Shown here piece by piece: positions 1-6,117 of a stretch of DNA of 12,130 nucleotides (its first letter is position 1; each line of letters begins with the position of its first letter). Source of the stretch: a bacterium (GTDB lineage Bacteria; Patescibacteriota; Saccharimonadia; Saccharimonadales; Saccharimonadaceae); the NCBI GenBank assembly GCA_021847685.1, contig JAJZQE010000012.1, positions 1 through 12,130 of the forward strand. Direction: 5' to 3'. The position numbers and the translations under genes are program-made. A model generated the notes under the pieces. It worked only from the letters and a program-made list of their open reading frames with translations, was not told the origin of the DNA and ran no database searches.

Positions 1-239
1 AACTCTTTATGACCGACAATATAGGCAATTGGCATATGGTCTAGTCGCAAATCAAGCCGAGCATTAGCAATCTCTTCGTCGTATGGTTCAATTGGCTGGT
101 CCAGGTGGGCATGCAAATAAGTGCGATCTTGCTTTAAGGTATGAGATAGGATGATTTCGGCATCAAGGCGAGCACTGGCGATGCCGCGAGCCTTCAGCTG
201 GTCGGTAGCTGACTTTAACCAATCATTAATTGCTGGCAT
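1..239 (-). CDS. prmC: PrmC/HemK peptide chain release factor N5-glutamine methyltransferase, N-terminal fragment
   Basis: Partial gene: the start codon is inside the window and the rest runs off the left edge. Seventy-nine codons are visible, beginning [15 protein letters not shown] and containing the helical N-terminal domain of the family: [24 protein letters not shown] (about residues 21-44, split here as the LDAE and DRTYLHAH signatures) and the conserved [11 protein letters not shown] near residues 69-79, which leads into the methyltransferase fold. The SAM-binding and NPPY motifs are outside the window. The family uses SAM to methylate the Gln of the GGQ loop of release factors. Its ATG lies inside the end of prfA (14-nt overlap), so enzyme and substrate are encoded together and probably translationally coupled, as in many bacteria. 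The call rests on the N-terminal domain plus the prfA neighbour. Confidence 0.88.
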   Translation of the reverse strand, partial: MPAINDWLKSATDQLKARGIASARLDAEIILSHTLKQDRTYLHAHLDQPIEPYDEEIANARLDLRLDHMPIAYIVGHKE

Positions 240-1296
240 TGGCAGCGGCAAGTTCGCGTTCATATGACTGCAAACGCTCGATTATGTCATCGATGTCGCC
301 ATTCATGGCGGCGGGGATGTTGCTGCGACTGTAGCCAATACGGTGATCGGTAATGCGGTCTTGCGGGAAGTTGTAGGTGCGAATTTTTTCGCTGCGGTCG
401 CCCGAACCAATCAAACCACGGCGCTCGGCGCTTAGTTTTGCATTTTCGGCATCGATTTTAATCTGTAGCAGACGAGAACGCAATACGCCCATAGCTTTTT
501 CTTTATTCTTGATTTGCGATTTTTCATCCTGGTTAGTGACAACCATGCCGGTTGGCAAATAAGTAATTCGGACAGCGCTATCGGTGGTGTTGACTGACTG
601 ACCGCCGTGTCCTGAGGCGCGGTAAATATCGATGCGTAGGTCACTTGGATTGATTTCAATATCAGTTTCGGTGGCTTCGGGCAGAACCGCCACAGTAATT
701 GTTGAGGTGTGAATGCGGCCTTGGCTTTCGGTTGATGGAACGCGTTGGACGCGGTGGACGCCAGATTCAAACTTTAATTTGGCATACGGTGCGTCGCCCT
801 TGACGCTAAAAATAACTTCTTTGTAACCACCGGTGTCGTTCATGCTTTCGCTAATTAACTCAGTACGCAGTTGGTGTAGTTCACAGTAGCGCAAATACAT
901 ACGATAGATTTCAGCGGCAAATAGGCTAGCCTCGTCGCCACCCGCGCCAGCCCGAATTTCGATAATAACATTTTTTTCGTCGTTTGGATCGCGTGGCGCT
1001 AACATGATGAATAGTTCGTCTTCGATTTTTTGCAGACGTTCATCGATGTCGGCGACTTCTGACTTAGCCATTTCGGCTAGCTCATCACCACCGTAGGATA
1101 ATTCTTTAGCTTCGACTAGTTGTGCTTCGAGCGTTTGGCGAAGAAGGGCTTTGTCTAAAATATAGTCGAGTTCGGTTAATCGCTTGTTCTTGCTGGAGTA
1201 GTCGGCATCGGCGTAAGCGTCGGGACGAGCTAAAAAATTGCCTAAAGCTTGTTTTTCGGCTTGTAGCTCTTCAATATTTAGATTAATCTTTGGCAT
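226..1296 (-). CDS. prfA: Peptide chain release factor 1 (RF1)
   Basis: RF1 ends translation at UAA and UAG on the ribosome. From the chosen ATG the protein has 356 residues, the usual RF1 length. Visible signatures are the acidic [12 protein letters not shown] segment (about 113-123), the anticodon-like tripeptide P187-S188-T189 within [14 protein letters not shown] (the PxT type of RF1, not the SPF of RF2), and the catalytic GGQ loop [15 protein letters not shown] at about 228-242 with Gln233 as the expected PrmC target. The C-terminal domain ends AAANASN. I chose the ATG at 1296 rather than the upstream in-frame one at 1314 because [11 protein letters not shown] aligns with the family start and AGGAG lies just ahead of it (1301-1305). 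The gene follows rpmE after a structured gap and overlaps prmC. A separate RF2 must exist, because TGA stops are used here. Confidence 0.96.
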   Translation of the reverse strand: MPKINLNIEELQAEKQALGNFLARPDAYADADYSSKNKRLTELDYILDKALLRQTLEAQLVEAKELSYGGDELAEMAKSEVADIDERLQKIEDELFIMLAPRDPNDEKNVIIEIRAGAGGDEASLFAAEIYRMYLRYCELHQLRTELISESMNDTGGYKEVIFSVKGDAPYAKLKFESGVHRVQRVPSTESQGRIHTSTITVAVLPEATETDIEINPSDLRIDIYRASGHGGQSVNTTDSAVRITYLPTGMVVTNQDEKSQIKNKEKAMGVLRSRLLQIKIDAENAKLSAERRGLIGSGDRSEKIRTYNFPQDRITDHRIGYSRSNIPAAMNGDIDDIIERLQSYERELAAANASN

Positions 1297-1305
1297 CTTG
1301 CTCCT

Positions 1306-1311
1306 ATTATA
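1306..1311 (-). promoter_or_regulatory. Candidate -10 element directly upstream of prfA
   Basis: Read on the minus strand this is a perfect TATAAT, 9 nt from the prfA ATG at 1296, and it follows the T-run after the inverted repeat. No good -35 is present: the hexamer at 17-bp spacing is CAAGAA, and there is no TGn extension. If active, transcription would start about 3 nt before the ATG, although an AGGAG is also present in that gap. The match could be chance, so this is a weak call; the same -10 to ATG distance at rpmE raises its interest. Confidence 0.4.
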
Positions 1312-1435
1312 CAAAAACCGGTAGATATTTCTTGTATCTTCGCCCGGTAACAGTTTAAAGAATCTTGATTTAGTCAGGAATCTTCAAACTGTTAGCCATA
1401 ATAATTATGGGCTCATACAAAAAGTATCTACCGGT
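1312..1435 (-). repeat. Large branched inverted repeat between rpmE and prfA; possible terminator or structured RNA
   Basis: Arms 1317-1337 and 1415-1435 are complementary over 21 positions, with one wobble and one mismatch on either strand. Inside them, 1348-1364 pairs with 1378-1394 (AACAGTTT core, a few mismatches), and 1396-1410 is a third small dyad, CCATAAT/ATTATGG around one base. On the minus-strand transcript the outer stem ends CCGG and is followed by TTTTTG (1312-1317), so it may terminate rpmE transcription. The 77-nt span between the outer arms, which itself carries stems, is unlike a simple terminator. It contains no gene. Alternatives are a small MITE-like insertion, a structured leader of prfA, or an RNA-processing site. 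The pairing is read directly; the role is unknown. Confidence 0.7.
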
Positions 1436-1445
1436 AATCTGTAGT

Positions 1446-1766
1446 TTAGCTGTCGGCTTTTTTAGCCTTTTTAACAGCAGCTTTTTTAGCTTTGCTAGCA
1501 AGAGCGGTTTTGCGAGCTTCAGCAGCAGCAAACTTAGCTTTGTAACGATCGACACGACCTTCGGTGTCAATAATCTTCTCTTCACCGGTAAAGAACGGGT
1601 GAGAAGCACTCGAGATGTGCACTTTAATAAGTGGGTAGTCGTTGCCGTCTTCCCATTTAATGGTGTCGGTGGTCTGCGCAGTAGACTGTGTCAAAAACGC
1701 AAACCCAGCCACGTCATCGCTAAATACGACGGGACGATAATCGGTTGGGTGTAAATTTGTTTTCAT
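1446..1766 (-). CDS. rpmE2: 50S ribosomal protein bL31, type B, with Lys/Ala-rich tail
   Basis: Large-subunit protein bL31. The body matches the type-B form: [49 protein letters not shown] and DTEGRVDRY (residues 1-75). There is no cysteine, so this is the zinc-free C-minus paralogue. The usual type-B protein ends near residue 80-90. Here residues 76-106 form an extra Ala/Lys-rich helix-prone tail ([15 protein letters not shown]), probably contacting rRNA. The ATG at 1766 begins the conserved start of the family. There is no Shine-Dalgarno sequence; a -10 element ends only 9 nt upstream, so the mRNA is probably leaderless. The gene is divergent from rpsB and sits upstream of prfA-prmC on the same strand. 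Confidence 0.95.
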   Translation of the reverse strand: MKTNLHPTDYRPVVFSDDVAGFAFLTQSTAQTTDTIKWEDGNDYPLIKVHISSASHPFFTGEEKIIDTEGRVDRYKAKFAAAEARKTALASKAKKAAVKKAKKADS

Positions 1767-1775
1767 ATCTGGGTT

Positions 1776-1804
1776 ATTGTATCTGTTTTTAGGTTAAATG
1801 TCAA
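1776..1804 (-). promoter_or_regulatory. Sigma70-type promoter of rpmE, leaderless arrangement
   Basis: On the minus strand, TTGACA (1804-1799) and TACAAT (1781-1776) are separated by exactly 17 bp, an almost perfect housekeeping promoter. Only 9 nt separate the -10 from the rpmE ATG. A start site 7 nt beyond the -10 would be near 1769, leaving a leader of about 3 nt. The gap (AACCCAGAT) has no Shine-Dalgarno sequence, which agrees with leaderless translation. Confidence 0.85.
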
Positions 1805-1816
1805 AGGGTAACAGGC

Positions 1817-1845
1817 TTGAAATTTAAGTCTTAAGGGGTTATAAT
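1817..1845 (+). promoter_or_regulatory. Sigma70-type promoter of rpsB-tsf
   Basis: TTGAAA (1817-1822), a 17-bp spacer and TATAAT (1840-1845) form a strong housekeeping promoter, with a start expected near 1852. It is back to back with the rpmE promoter: the two -35 boxes are separated by only 12 bp (1805-1816). Both polymerases would therefore bind adjacent DNA, and expression of the two ribosomal-protein units may be linked by supercoiling or competition. Confidence 0.88.
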
Positions 1846-1872
1846 AGCCAAGTAAATTATTATAACGACACA

Positions 1873-1922
1873 GCCCGTGCATAAAAACCTAATACCTTAG
1901 GGCACGCGCAAGGAAAGAGGAG
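1873..1922 (+). promoter_or_regulatory. Bulged hairpin and Shine-Dalgarno sequence in the rpsB leader
   Basis: The roughly 80-nt rpsB leader can form a hairpin: 1873-1880 pairs with 1902-1909 (one mismatch), then a one-sided 7-nt A-rich bulge (1881-1887), then 1888-1892 pairs with 1897-1901 around a TACC loop. The stem ends 7 nt before the GAGGAG Shine-Dalgarno sequence (1917-1922), which lies 9 nt from the ATG. In E. coli S2 represses its own rpsB-tsf mRNA through the leader, so a similar autoregulatory element is plausible here. This is inference; no known motif was matched. Confidence 0.5.
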
Positions 1923-1931
1923 TAAAAAACA

Positions 1932-2648
1932 ATGGCAGTATCTGTCGATATTAAAGCCCTGTTTGAAGCAGGCGTACACTTTGGTCACAAGACCAGTCGT
2001 TGGCACCCTAAAATGGCGCCATACATTCACAGCAAACGTCAAGATAGTCACATTATTGATTTGACTAAGACGGTTGAAGGTTTGGACGTGGCTTTGCCAT
2101 TTCTAACCAGCGTTGTTGCTAGCGGCAAGCAAGTTTTGTTTGTTGGTACTAAAAAACACACCAAAGACATCGTAAAGCTAACTGCCGAATCTCTTGGTCA
2201 GCCATATGTTACCGAGCGTTGGCTTGGTGGTATTTTGACTAACATTTCGACCGTTGGCCAGCAAATCAAGAAACTTAAAGATCTTGAAAAGCGGATGGCG
2301 ACTGGTGATCTTGAAAAGCGCTACAACAAACTTGAAGTTCAGCGCTTCCAGGAAGAAATTGATGCTTTGAACCTTAAATACGGTGGCATCAAGGACCTAA
2401 ACGGCAAACCTGGTGCATTGTTTGTTATCGATGTAATCGGTGACGCCAATGCTATTAAAGAGGCCCGCACACTTGGTATTCCGGTTATTGCGATCGTTGA
2501 TACCAATGCCGACCCAACGCTTGTCGATTACGTTATTCCGGGTAACGACGACGCCATTAAGGGTGTCCAGTTGTTGCTTGACTATGCTGCTGCCGCGATT
2601 CGCGAAGGCAAGGGCGCCGAAAAGACAGTTGTAACAGAGGAGAAATAA
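1932..2648 (+). CDS. rpsB: 30S ribosomal protein uS2
   Basis: Small-subunit protein uS2, which binds the 30S head-body junction near the mRNA exit. The 238-residue product has the family landmarks in order: LFEAGVHFGHKTSRWHPKMAPYI near the N terminus, HIIDLTKTVEGL, VLFVGTKKHTKDIV, the signature VTERWLGGILTN, then a coiled-coil insert (KKLKDLEKRM to QEEIDAL) and the C-terminal IPVIAIVDTNADPTLVDYVIPGNDDAIK. Length is typical. The ATG follows a GAGGAG ribosome site. It is first in a two-gene operon with tsf, the usual order in bacteria. pyrH, which often follows tsf, is absent here. Confidence 0.98.
   Translation: MAVSVDIKALFEAGVHFGHKTSRWHPKMAPYIHSKRQDSHIIDLTKTVEGLDVALPFLTSVVASGKQVLFVGTKKHTKDIVKLTAESLGQPYVTERWLGGILTNISTVGQQIKKLKDLEKRMATGDLEKRYNKLEVQRFQEEIDALNLKYGGIKDLNGKPGALFVIDVIGDANAIKEARTLGIPVIAIVDTNADPTLVDYVIPGNDDAIKGVQLLLDYAAAAIREGKGAEKTVVTEEK
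2636..2642 (+). promoter_or_regulatory. Shine-Dalgarno sequence of tsf inside the end of rpsB
   Basis: AGAGGAG lies within the last codons of rpsB and ends 9 nt before the tsf ATG at 2652. Ribosomes finishing rpsB would pass over and expose it, which supports translational coupling of the two genes. Confidence 0.75.
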
Positions 2649-2651
2649 TCA

Positions 2652-3248
2652 ATGAGCGTATCAATTGATGACATCAAAAAACTGAAAGAGTTATCTGGTA
2701 TCGGTTTGACCGACGCCAAGGCTGCCCTTGTTGAGGCTAACGGTGATTTCGACAAGGCGCTTGAAGCTTTGCGCAAAAAAGGTGTGACCAAGGCCGAGAA
2801 AAAAGGTGACCGCGAAGCTCGCGAGGGCATTATCGACAGCTATGTTCACAGTGGCCGCATTGGCGTACTAGTTGAAGTTAACTGCGAAACTGACTTTGTG
2901 GCTCGACTTGATGGTTTCAAGACTTTTGCCCACGAAATTGCCTTGCAGATTGCTGCGATGGCGCCAACTTACGTTTCCGAAGCTGATATTCCAGCCGAAG
3001 AGATCGAGCGGGTTCGCAGTGAGGCCAAAGAGCGTGTTCTTGCCGAAGGCAAACCAGCTGATCTTGCCGACAAGATTGTTGATGGTCAGGTGAAAAAACA
3101 CTTTGAAGAAAAAGTGCTCTTAACTCAAACTTACATCAAGAACGACAAGCAAACTGTTGGCGATTTTTTGAAGGAGAACGTTGCAATTTTAGGTGAAAAT
3201 CTGGTGATTCGTCAGTTCAAGCGTATCGAACTTGGTGTTAGCGAATAG
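2652..3248 (+). CDS. tsf: Translation elongation factor Ts
   Basis: EF-Ts is the nucleotide exchange factor that releases GDP from EF-Tu. The N-terminal UBA-like domain is clear: IKKLKELSGIGLTDAKAALVEANGDFDKALEALRKKG (about 8-44, described here in two pieces, KELSGIGL and DFDKALEALRKKG). Next comes the EF-Tu contact region with SYVHSGRIGVLVEVNCETDFVAR (about 63-85), whose TDFV motif invades the EF-Tu nucleotide site. The C-terminal half is short, with VLLTQTYIKNDKQTVGDFL near residues 155-174. At 198 residues the protein is the compact single-core form (as in Thermus) rather than the roughly 280-residue E. coli form. The gene lies 3 nt after rpsB and is followed by a strong terminator. Confidence 0.97.
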   Translation: MSVSIDDIKKLKELSGIGLTDAKAALVEANGDFDKALEALRKKGVTKAEKKGDREAREGIIDSYVHSGRIGVLVEVNCETDFVARLDGFKTFAHEIALQIAAMAPTYVSEADIPAEEIERVRSEAKERVLAEGKPADLADKIVDGQVKKHFEEKVLLTQTYIKNDKQTVGDFLKENVAILGENLVIRQFKRIELGVSE

Positions 3249-3263
3249 CCAAGCAGATCATTA

Positions 3264-3301
3264 AAAACTAAATGCCCGGCAATTGTCGGGCATTTAGTTT
3301 T
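3264..3301 (+). terminator. Rho-independent terminator after tsf
   Basis: A perfect 15-bp stem (3264-3278 with 3287-3301) encloses an 8-nt loop. The GC part (GCCCG/CGGGC) is at the loop side, and the stem base is A/T-rich, ending in TTTT. With AAAA on the other arm it could work in both directions, but only plus-strand genes lie here. It closes the rpsB-tsf unit. Confidence 0.9.
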
Positions 3302-3308
3302 GCCAGTC

Positions 3309-3317
3309 TGCTATAAT
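3309..3317 (+). promoter_or_regulatory. Extended -10 promoter of the frr operon
   Basis: TGCTATAAT is a consensus extended -10 (TGn plus TATAAT), 7 nt beyond the tsf terminator. No -35 match is seen at 16-18 bp, as is common for extended -10 promoters. The start would be near 3324, giving a leader of about 19 nt that holds the purine-rich GAGAGAGGAT ribosome site before the frr ATG. Confidence 0.75.
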
Positions 3318-3342
3318 TAAGACAGATTAAGAGAGAGGATAT

Positions 3343-3897
3343 ATGTTTGACACCAAACCCTATGAAGAAAAGCTTGAGCTGGTTATTGCGCATTTTGAAG
3401 AAGAATTAAAAAAGATTCGGACTGGCCGCGCACATCCAAGTCAGCTCGAGGGTATCCGAGTTGAGGTTTATGGCACGCAGATGCCACTTAACCAAGTTGC
3501 GAACGTGACAGCCCCCGAAGCGCAAATGCTTCAGGTGACGCCGTTTGACCCAAGTAATATCCAAAAGATTAGCGCCGCTATTCGGGCCGATCAAAGCCTC
3601 GGTTTTAACCCAAGCGACGACGGCCGGGTGATTCGTGTGCCAGTGCCATCACTCACCGAAGACCGCCGTAAGCTACTCGTTAAACAAGTTAGTGAAAAAG
3701 TCGAAGAAGCCCGCATTGCCATTCGCAACGTACGCCAAGAAGCCCTAAAAGAGGCCAAGCGCAGGAAAGAGGCCAAAGAACTATCTGAAGACGACGTCAA
3801 GCGTGTCGAAAAGGGGATTGACGATGATATCGCAGGTTGCAACCTCAAGCTCGACGAAGTTTTTAGGCTCAAAGAAAAATACATCCTGACAATCTGA
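3343..3897 (+). CDS. frr: Ribosome recycling factor
   Basis: RRF splits post-termination ribosomes together with EF-G. The 184-residue product has the family length. Landmarks: the N-terminal helix with KKIRTGRAHPSQLEGIRVEVYG (about 23-44), PLNQVANVTAPEAQMLQVTPFDPS in the small domain, DGRVIRVPVPSLTEDRRKLLVKQV leading into the long helices, then the charged ARIAIRNVRQEALKEAKRRKEAKELSED and the C-terminal LDEVFRLKEKYILTI. It opens a dense operon. Its TGA stop shares one base with the next ATG (TGATG), so the following gene is probably coupled to it. TGA as the stop shows the standard code. frr is often followed by uppS, as here with one extra gene between them. Confidence 0.98.
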   Translation: MFDTKPYEEKLELVIAHFEEELKKIRTGRAHPSQLEGIRVEVYGTQMPLNQVANVTAPEAQMLQVTPFDPSNIQKISAAIRADQSLGFNPSDDGRVIRVPVPSLTEDRRKLLVKQVSEKVEEARIAIRNVRQEALKEAKRRKEAKELSEDDVKRVEKGIDDDIAGCNLKLDEVFRLKEKYILTI

Positions 3898-4292
3898 TGA
3901 ACTTTATTCAGCGCGTTAAGGAATTAAATCTTCCGCTTGATCAACTTGTCGTGATATGTAGTGGTTTATTGGATGCGTATGGTCTGCGTATGGCTGATGA
4001 TATTGATTTGGTTGTTTCTGACGAGCTTTACGAGAAGTTAAAGCAAGCCGGTGGTTATCGGGAATTAACCATGCATGATGAGTTGTATTTACTTAGTGAC
4101 AAGTTGGAAATTTGGAAAACCTGGGGACCGCAGTATGATTATGAAACAATTAAATCGACATCTGTTATGATTGATGGTGTTAGTTTTATTAATCCCGATT
4201 TATTGATTATCAAAAAACGCCAGCTAGGTCGCGACAAAGACCTTGCCGACATTAAATTATTGGAAAAATATCAAGATGACAACAAAAGTTGA
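3897..4292 (+). CDS. Small nucleotidyltransferase-like protein of unknown role
   Basis: I do not recognise a named gene. The 131-residue product resembles the Pol-beta-type nucleotidyltransferase fold: VVICSGLLDAYGLRMADDIDLVVSDELYEKL (about 18-48) has a G-x(n)-GLR-x-x-DDIDLVV pattern with D35 and D37 as possible metal ligands, and the C-terminal part has INPDLLIIKKRQ followed by GRDKDLADIKLLE (111-123), a K-D-L-x-D-I ending seen in several small nucleotidyltransferase families. The usual hG[GS] is CSG here, so activity is uncertain. There is no signal peptide or membrane segment. It overlaps frr by 1 nt (TGATG) and uppS by 17 nt, with no clear ribosome site of its own, so it depends on coupling. 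Its DNA is visibly richer in A/T than frr. Substrate could be a nucleotide, RNA or protein; none can be chosen. Confidence 0.6.
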   Translation: MNFIQRVKELNLPLDQLVVICSGLLDAYGLRMADDIDLVVSDELYEKLKQAGGYRELTMHDELYLLSDKLEIWKTWGPQYDYETIKSTSVMIDGVSFINPDLLIIKKRQLGRDKDLADIKLLEKYQDDNKS

Positions 4293-4977
4293 ACCTAAGG
4301 CTTTGCGACACGTCGGTTATATTGTCGATGGCAATCGCCGTTGGGCAAAAAAGCATGGTATCCCAACCTACGAGGGGCACCTGGCGGGCTACAACGCATT
4401 ACACGAGGTCGTAAAAGCCTCGTTTAATCAAGGTGCAGAGTATGTTTCGGCCTATATTTTTAGCACAGAAAACTGGAAACGTAGCGAAAGCGAAGTTAAA
4501 AACTTGATGGGCTTAGTTTTGCGGCTTTTAAAATCAGATCTGCATATTTTTATGGATAATAATATCCGCTTAAGGGTGCTTGGCTCGCCTGAAAAAGTTG
4601 ACACTAAAATCATCGAAGCCATTAAAGATGCCGAAGCATTAACCGCCAATAACACTGGTGGCACCTTGGGAATCTGCTTTAATTATGGCGGTCAACTTGA
4701 GATTGTCGATGCCGTAAAGCAAATTATTAAATCTGGCATTAAAGCAGTCGATATTACCCCCGCAATGATTGACGATAATTTATACGTTCCCGAAATACCG
4801 CCACTTGATTTGCTGGTTCGGACTGGTGGCGAGCAGCGGCTAAGCAACTTTATGTTGTGGCGCGCCGCCTATAGTGAACTGCTGTTTTTAGATAAATTAT
4901 GGCCAGACATGACAAAAGACGACGTGACCGATATACTAAAAGAATACAATAAGCGTCATAGGCGATTTGGGGGATAG
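4276..4977 (+). CDS. uppS: Polyprenyl diphosphate synthase (undecaprenyl diphosphate synthase family)
   Basis: The cis-prenyltransferase adds isopentenyl diphosphate units to farnesyl diphosphate to make the long lipid carrier used for peptidoglycan and other wall polymers. From ATG 4276 the protein has 233 residues, typical of the family. Motifs: HVGYIVDGNRRWAKKHG (12-28, catalytic Asp18), HLAGYNAL, IFSTENWKRSESEVKNLM (61-78), NNTGGTLGICFNYGGQ (125-140), and DLLVRTGGEQRLSNFMLW (178-195) with the pyrophosphate-binding arginines, ending YNKRHRRFGG. I preferred ATG 4276 to an in-frame TTG at 4243 because the earlier residues do not fit the family. It overlaps the preceding gene by 17 nt and touches rseP (TAGATG). 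cdsA and dxr, common neighbours, are missing. Confidence 0.96.
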   Translation: MTTKVEPKALRHVGYIVDGNRRWAKKHGIPTYEGHLAGYNALHEVVKASFNQGAEYVSAYIFSTENWKRSESEVKNLMGLVLRLLKSDLHIFMDNNIRLRVLGSPEKVDTKIIEAIKDAEALTANNTGGTLGICFNYGGQLEIVDAVKQIIKSGIKAVDITPAMIDDNLYVPEIPPLDLLVRTGGEQRLSNFMLWRAAYSELLFLDKLWPDMTKDDVTDILKEYNKRHRRFGG

Positions 4978-6117
4978 ATGGATCTGATTTTTGGTGTAAT
5001 TTTAGGGCTGATTGTGCTGGTATTTTTAGTAGTGGTGCACGAGTTGGGCCACGCCATTGTGGCGCGCCGTAACGGTGTTGTTGTCGAAGAGTTTGGGATT
5101 GGCTTTCCGCCTCGTGCCTGGGGCCGCAAGCTTAAAAATGGCGTTTTGTTTACGCTAAACTGGCTGCCGCTTGGTGGTTTTGTCAAAATGCAAGGCGAAT
5201 ACGATGCCTCTGATAAAAAAGGTGATTACGGGGCAGCTGGTTTTTGGGCTAAAACCCGCATTTTGCTGGCTGGCGTTTTAATCAACTGGTTGGTGGCGGC
5301 AGTGCTTTTGTCGATTTTGGCAATTAGCGGCTTGCCAAAAATACTAGACAATCAATTTTCAGTGGCTGGCGACACCACCGAAGTCAAGCAACCTGTTGAG
5401 ATCGTTGATTTAGTTAAAAAATATCCGGCCGAGATGGCTGGCCTTCAGCCTGGCGACAAGATTATTCGATTTGCCAACCAGCCCGTACCAACGGTTGCAC
5501 AGCTGATTAATCTCACAAAATTGTATAAAGGCAAGACGGTTGATGTCATTTACTCGCGTAATAATGTCGAGTCGAGTACCAAAGTTACATTGCTAGATAA
5601 CACTAGTGGTAGTATTTTTGGGGCCGGTCTTGGCCAACGCGAACTAATCCGGGCGACTTGGTCGGCACCAATTGTTGGCGTAGCTACAACTGGCCAACTA
5701 ACCTGGGCGACTCTACAGGGGTTGGGCGGCATGATTGGCAATTTAGCAAGTGGTCTGGTTTTGCAATTTAGTCCTGATGCTCAAACCCGGGCTACTGCAA
5801 GTAATGATATTAAGTCGGTCAGCAATGGTGTGGCTGGCCCGATTGGGATTTTGGGAACAATCTTCCCACAGGCCGAAAAGGCCGGGGCAACGCAATTTGT
5901 CTTTTTGACCGCGGTTATATCGTTAACACTGGCTGTGATGAATATTTTGCCAATTCCGGCACTTGATGGTGGCCGTTGGCTGACGATGACGCTATTTAAG
6001 CTATTTAAAAAGCCACTAACAAAAACCATTGAAGAGAGGATTCAGGCGACTGGCTTCGTAATATTAATGGGACTAGTTGTCCTGGTAACAATTGCTGATG
6101 TTTCAAAAATATTTTAA
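4978..6117 (+). CDS. rseP: RseP/RasP-type site-2 intramembrane zinc metalloprotease
   Basis: Cytoplasmic-membrane protease of family M50B, which cuts transmembrane segments of anti-sigma factors or leftover signal peptides. TM1 (about 3-20) carries the zinc motif H21-E-L-G-H25. PDZ-like region: about 130-210 (EIVDLVKKYPAEMAGLQPGDKII, quoted in part as AEMAGLQPGDKII), one copy rather than the two of E. coli. The second zinc-site motif is NILPIPALDGGRW (322-334; LDG at 329-331), followed by the last TM (about 359-375). Length is 379 residues, within the range for single-PDZ forms. A GGGGGA ribosome site (4969-4974) overlaps the end of uppS. The gene overlaps the next one by 20 nt. Its substrate here is unknown; no sigma or anti-sigma gene is adjacent. 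Confidence 0.95.
   Translation: MDLIFGVILGLIVLVFLVVVHELGHAIVARRNGVVVEEFGIGFPPRAWGRKLKNGVLFTLNWLPLGGFVKMQGEYDASDKKGDYGAAGFWAKTRILLAGVLINWLVAAVLLSILAISGLPKILDNQFSVAGDTTEVKQPVEIVDLVKKYPAEMAGLQPGDKIIRFANQPVPTVAQLINLTKLYKGKTVDVIYSRNNVESSTKVTLLDNTSGSIFGAGLGQRELIRATWSAPIVGVATTGQLTWATLQGLGGMIGNLASGLVLQFSPDAQTRATASNDIKSVSNGVAGPIGILGTIFPQAEKAGATQFVFLTAVISLTLAVMNILPIPALDGGRWLTMTLFKLFKKPLTKTIEERIQATGFVILMGLVVLVTIADVSKIF

Noticed and set aside
1317..1435. Insertion sequence or MITE with 21-nt terminal repeats
   Set aside because: No target-site duplication and no second copy in the window; kept only as one possible explanation of the inverted repeat.
1407..1754. Open plus-strand frame opposite rpmE
   Set aside because: It is antisense to a clear L31 gene, has low-complexity Ser/Phe content and no family pattern; it is a by-product of the Lys/Ala-rich rpmE tail.
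4243..4275. TTG start extending uppS upstream by 11 codons
   Set aside because: The extra residues do not match the family and ATG 4276 gives the normal length.
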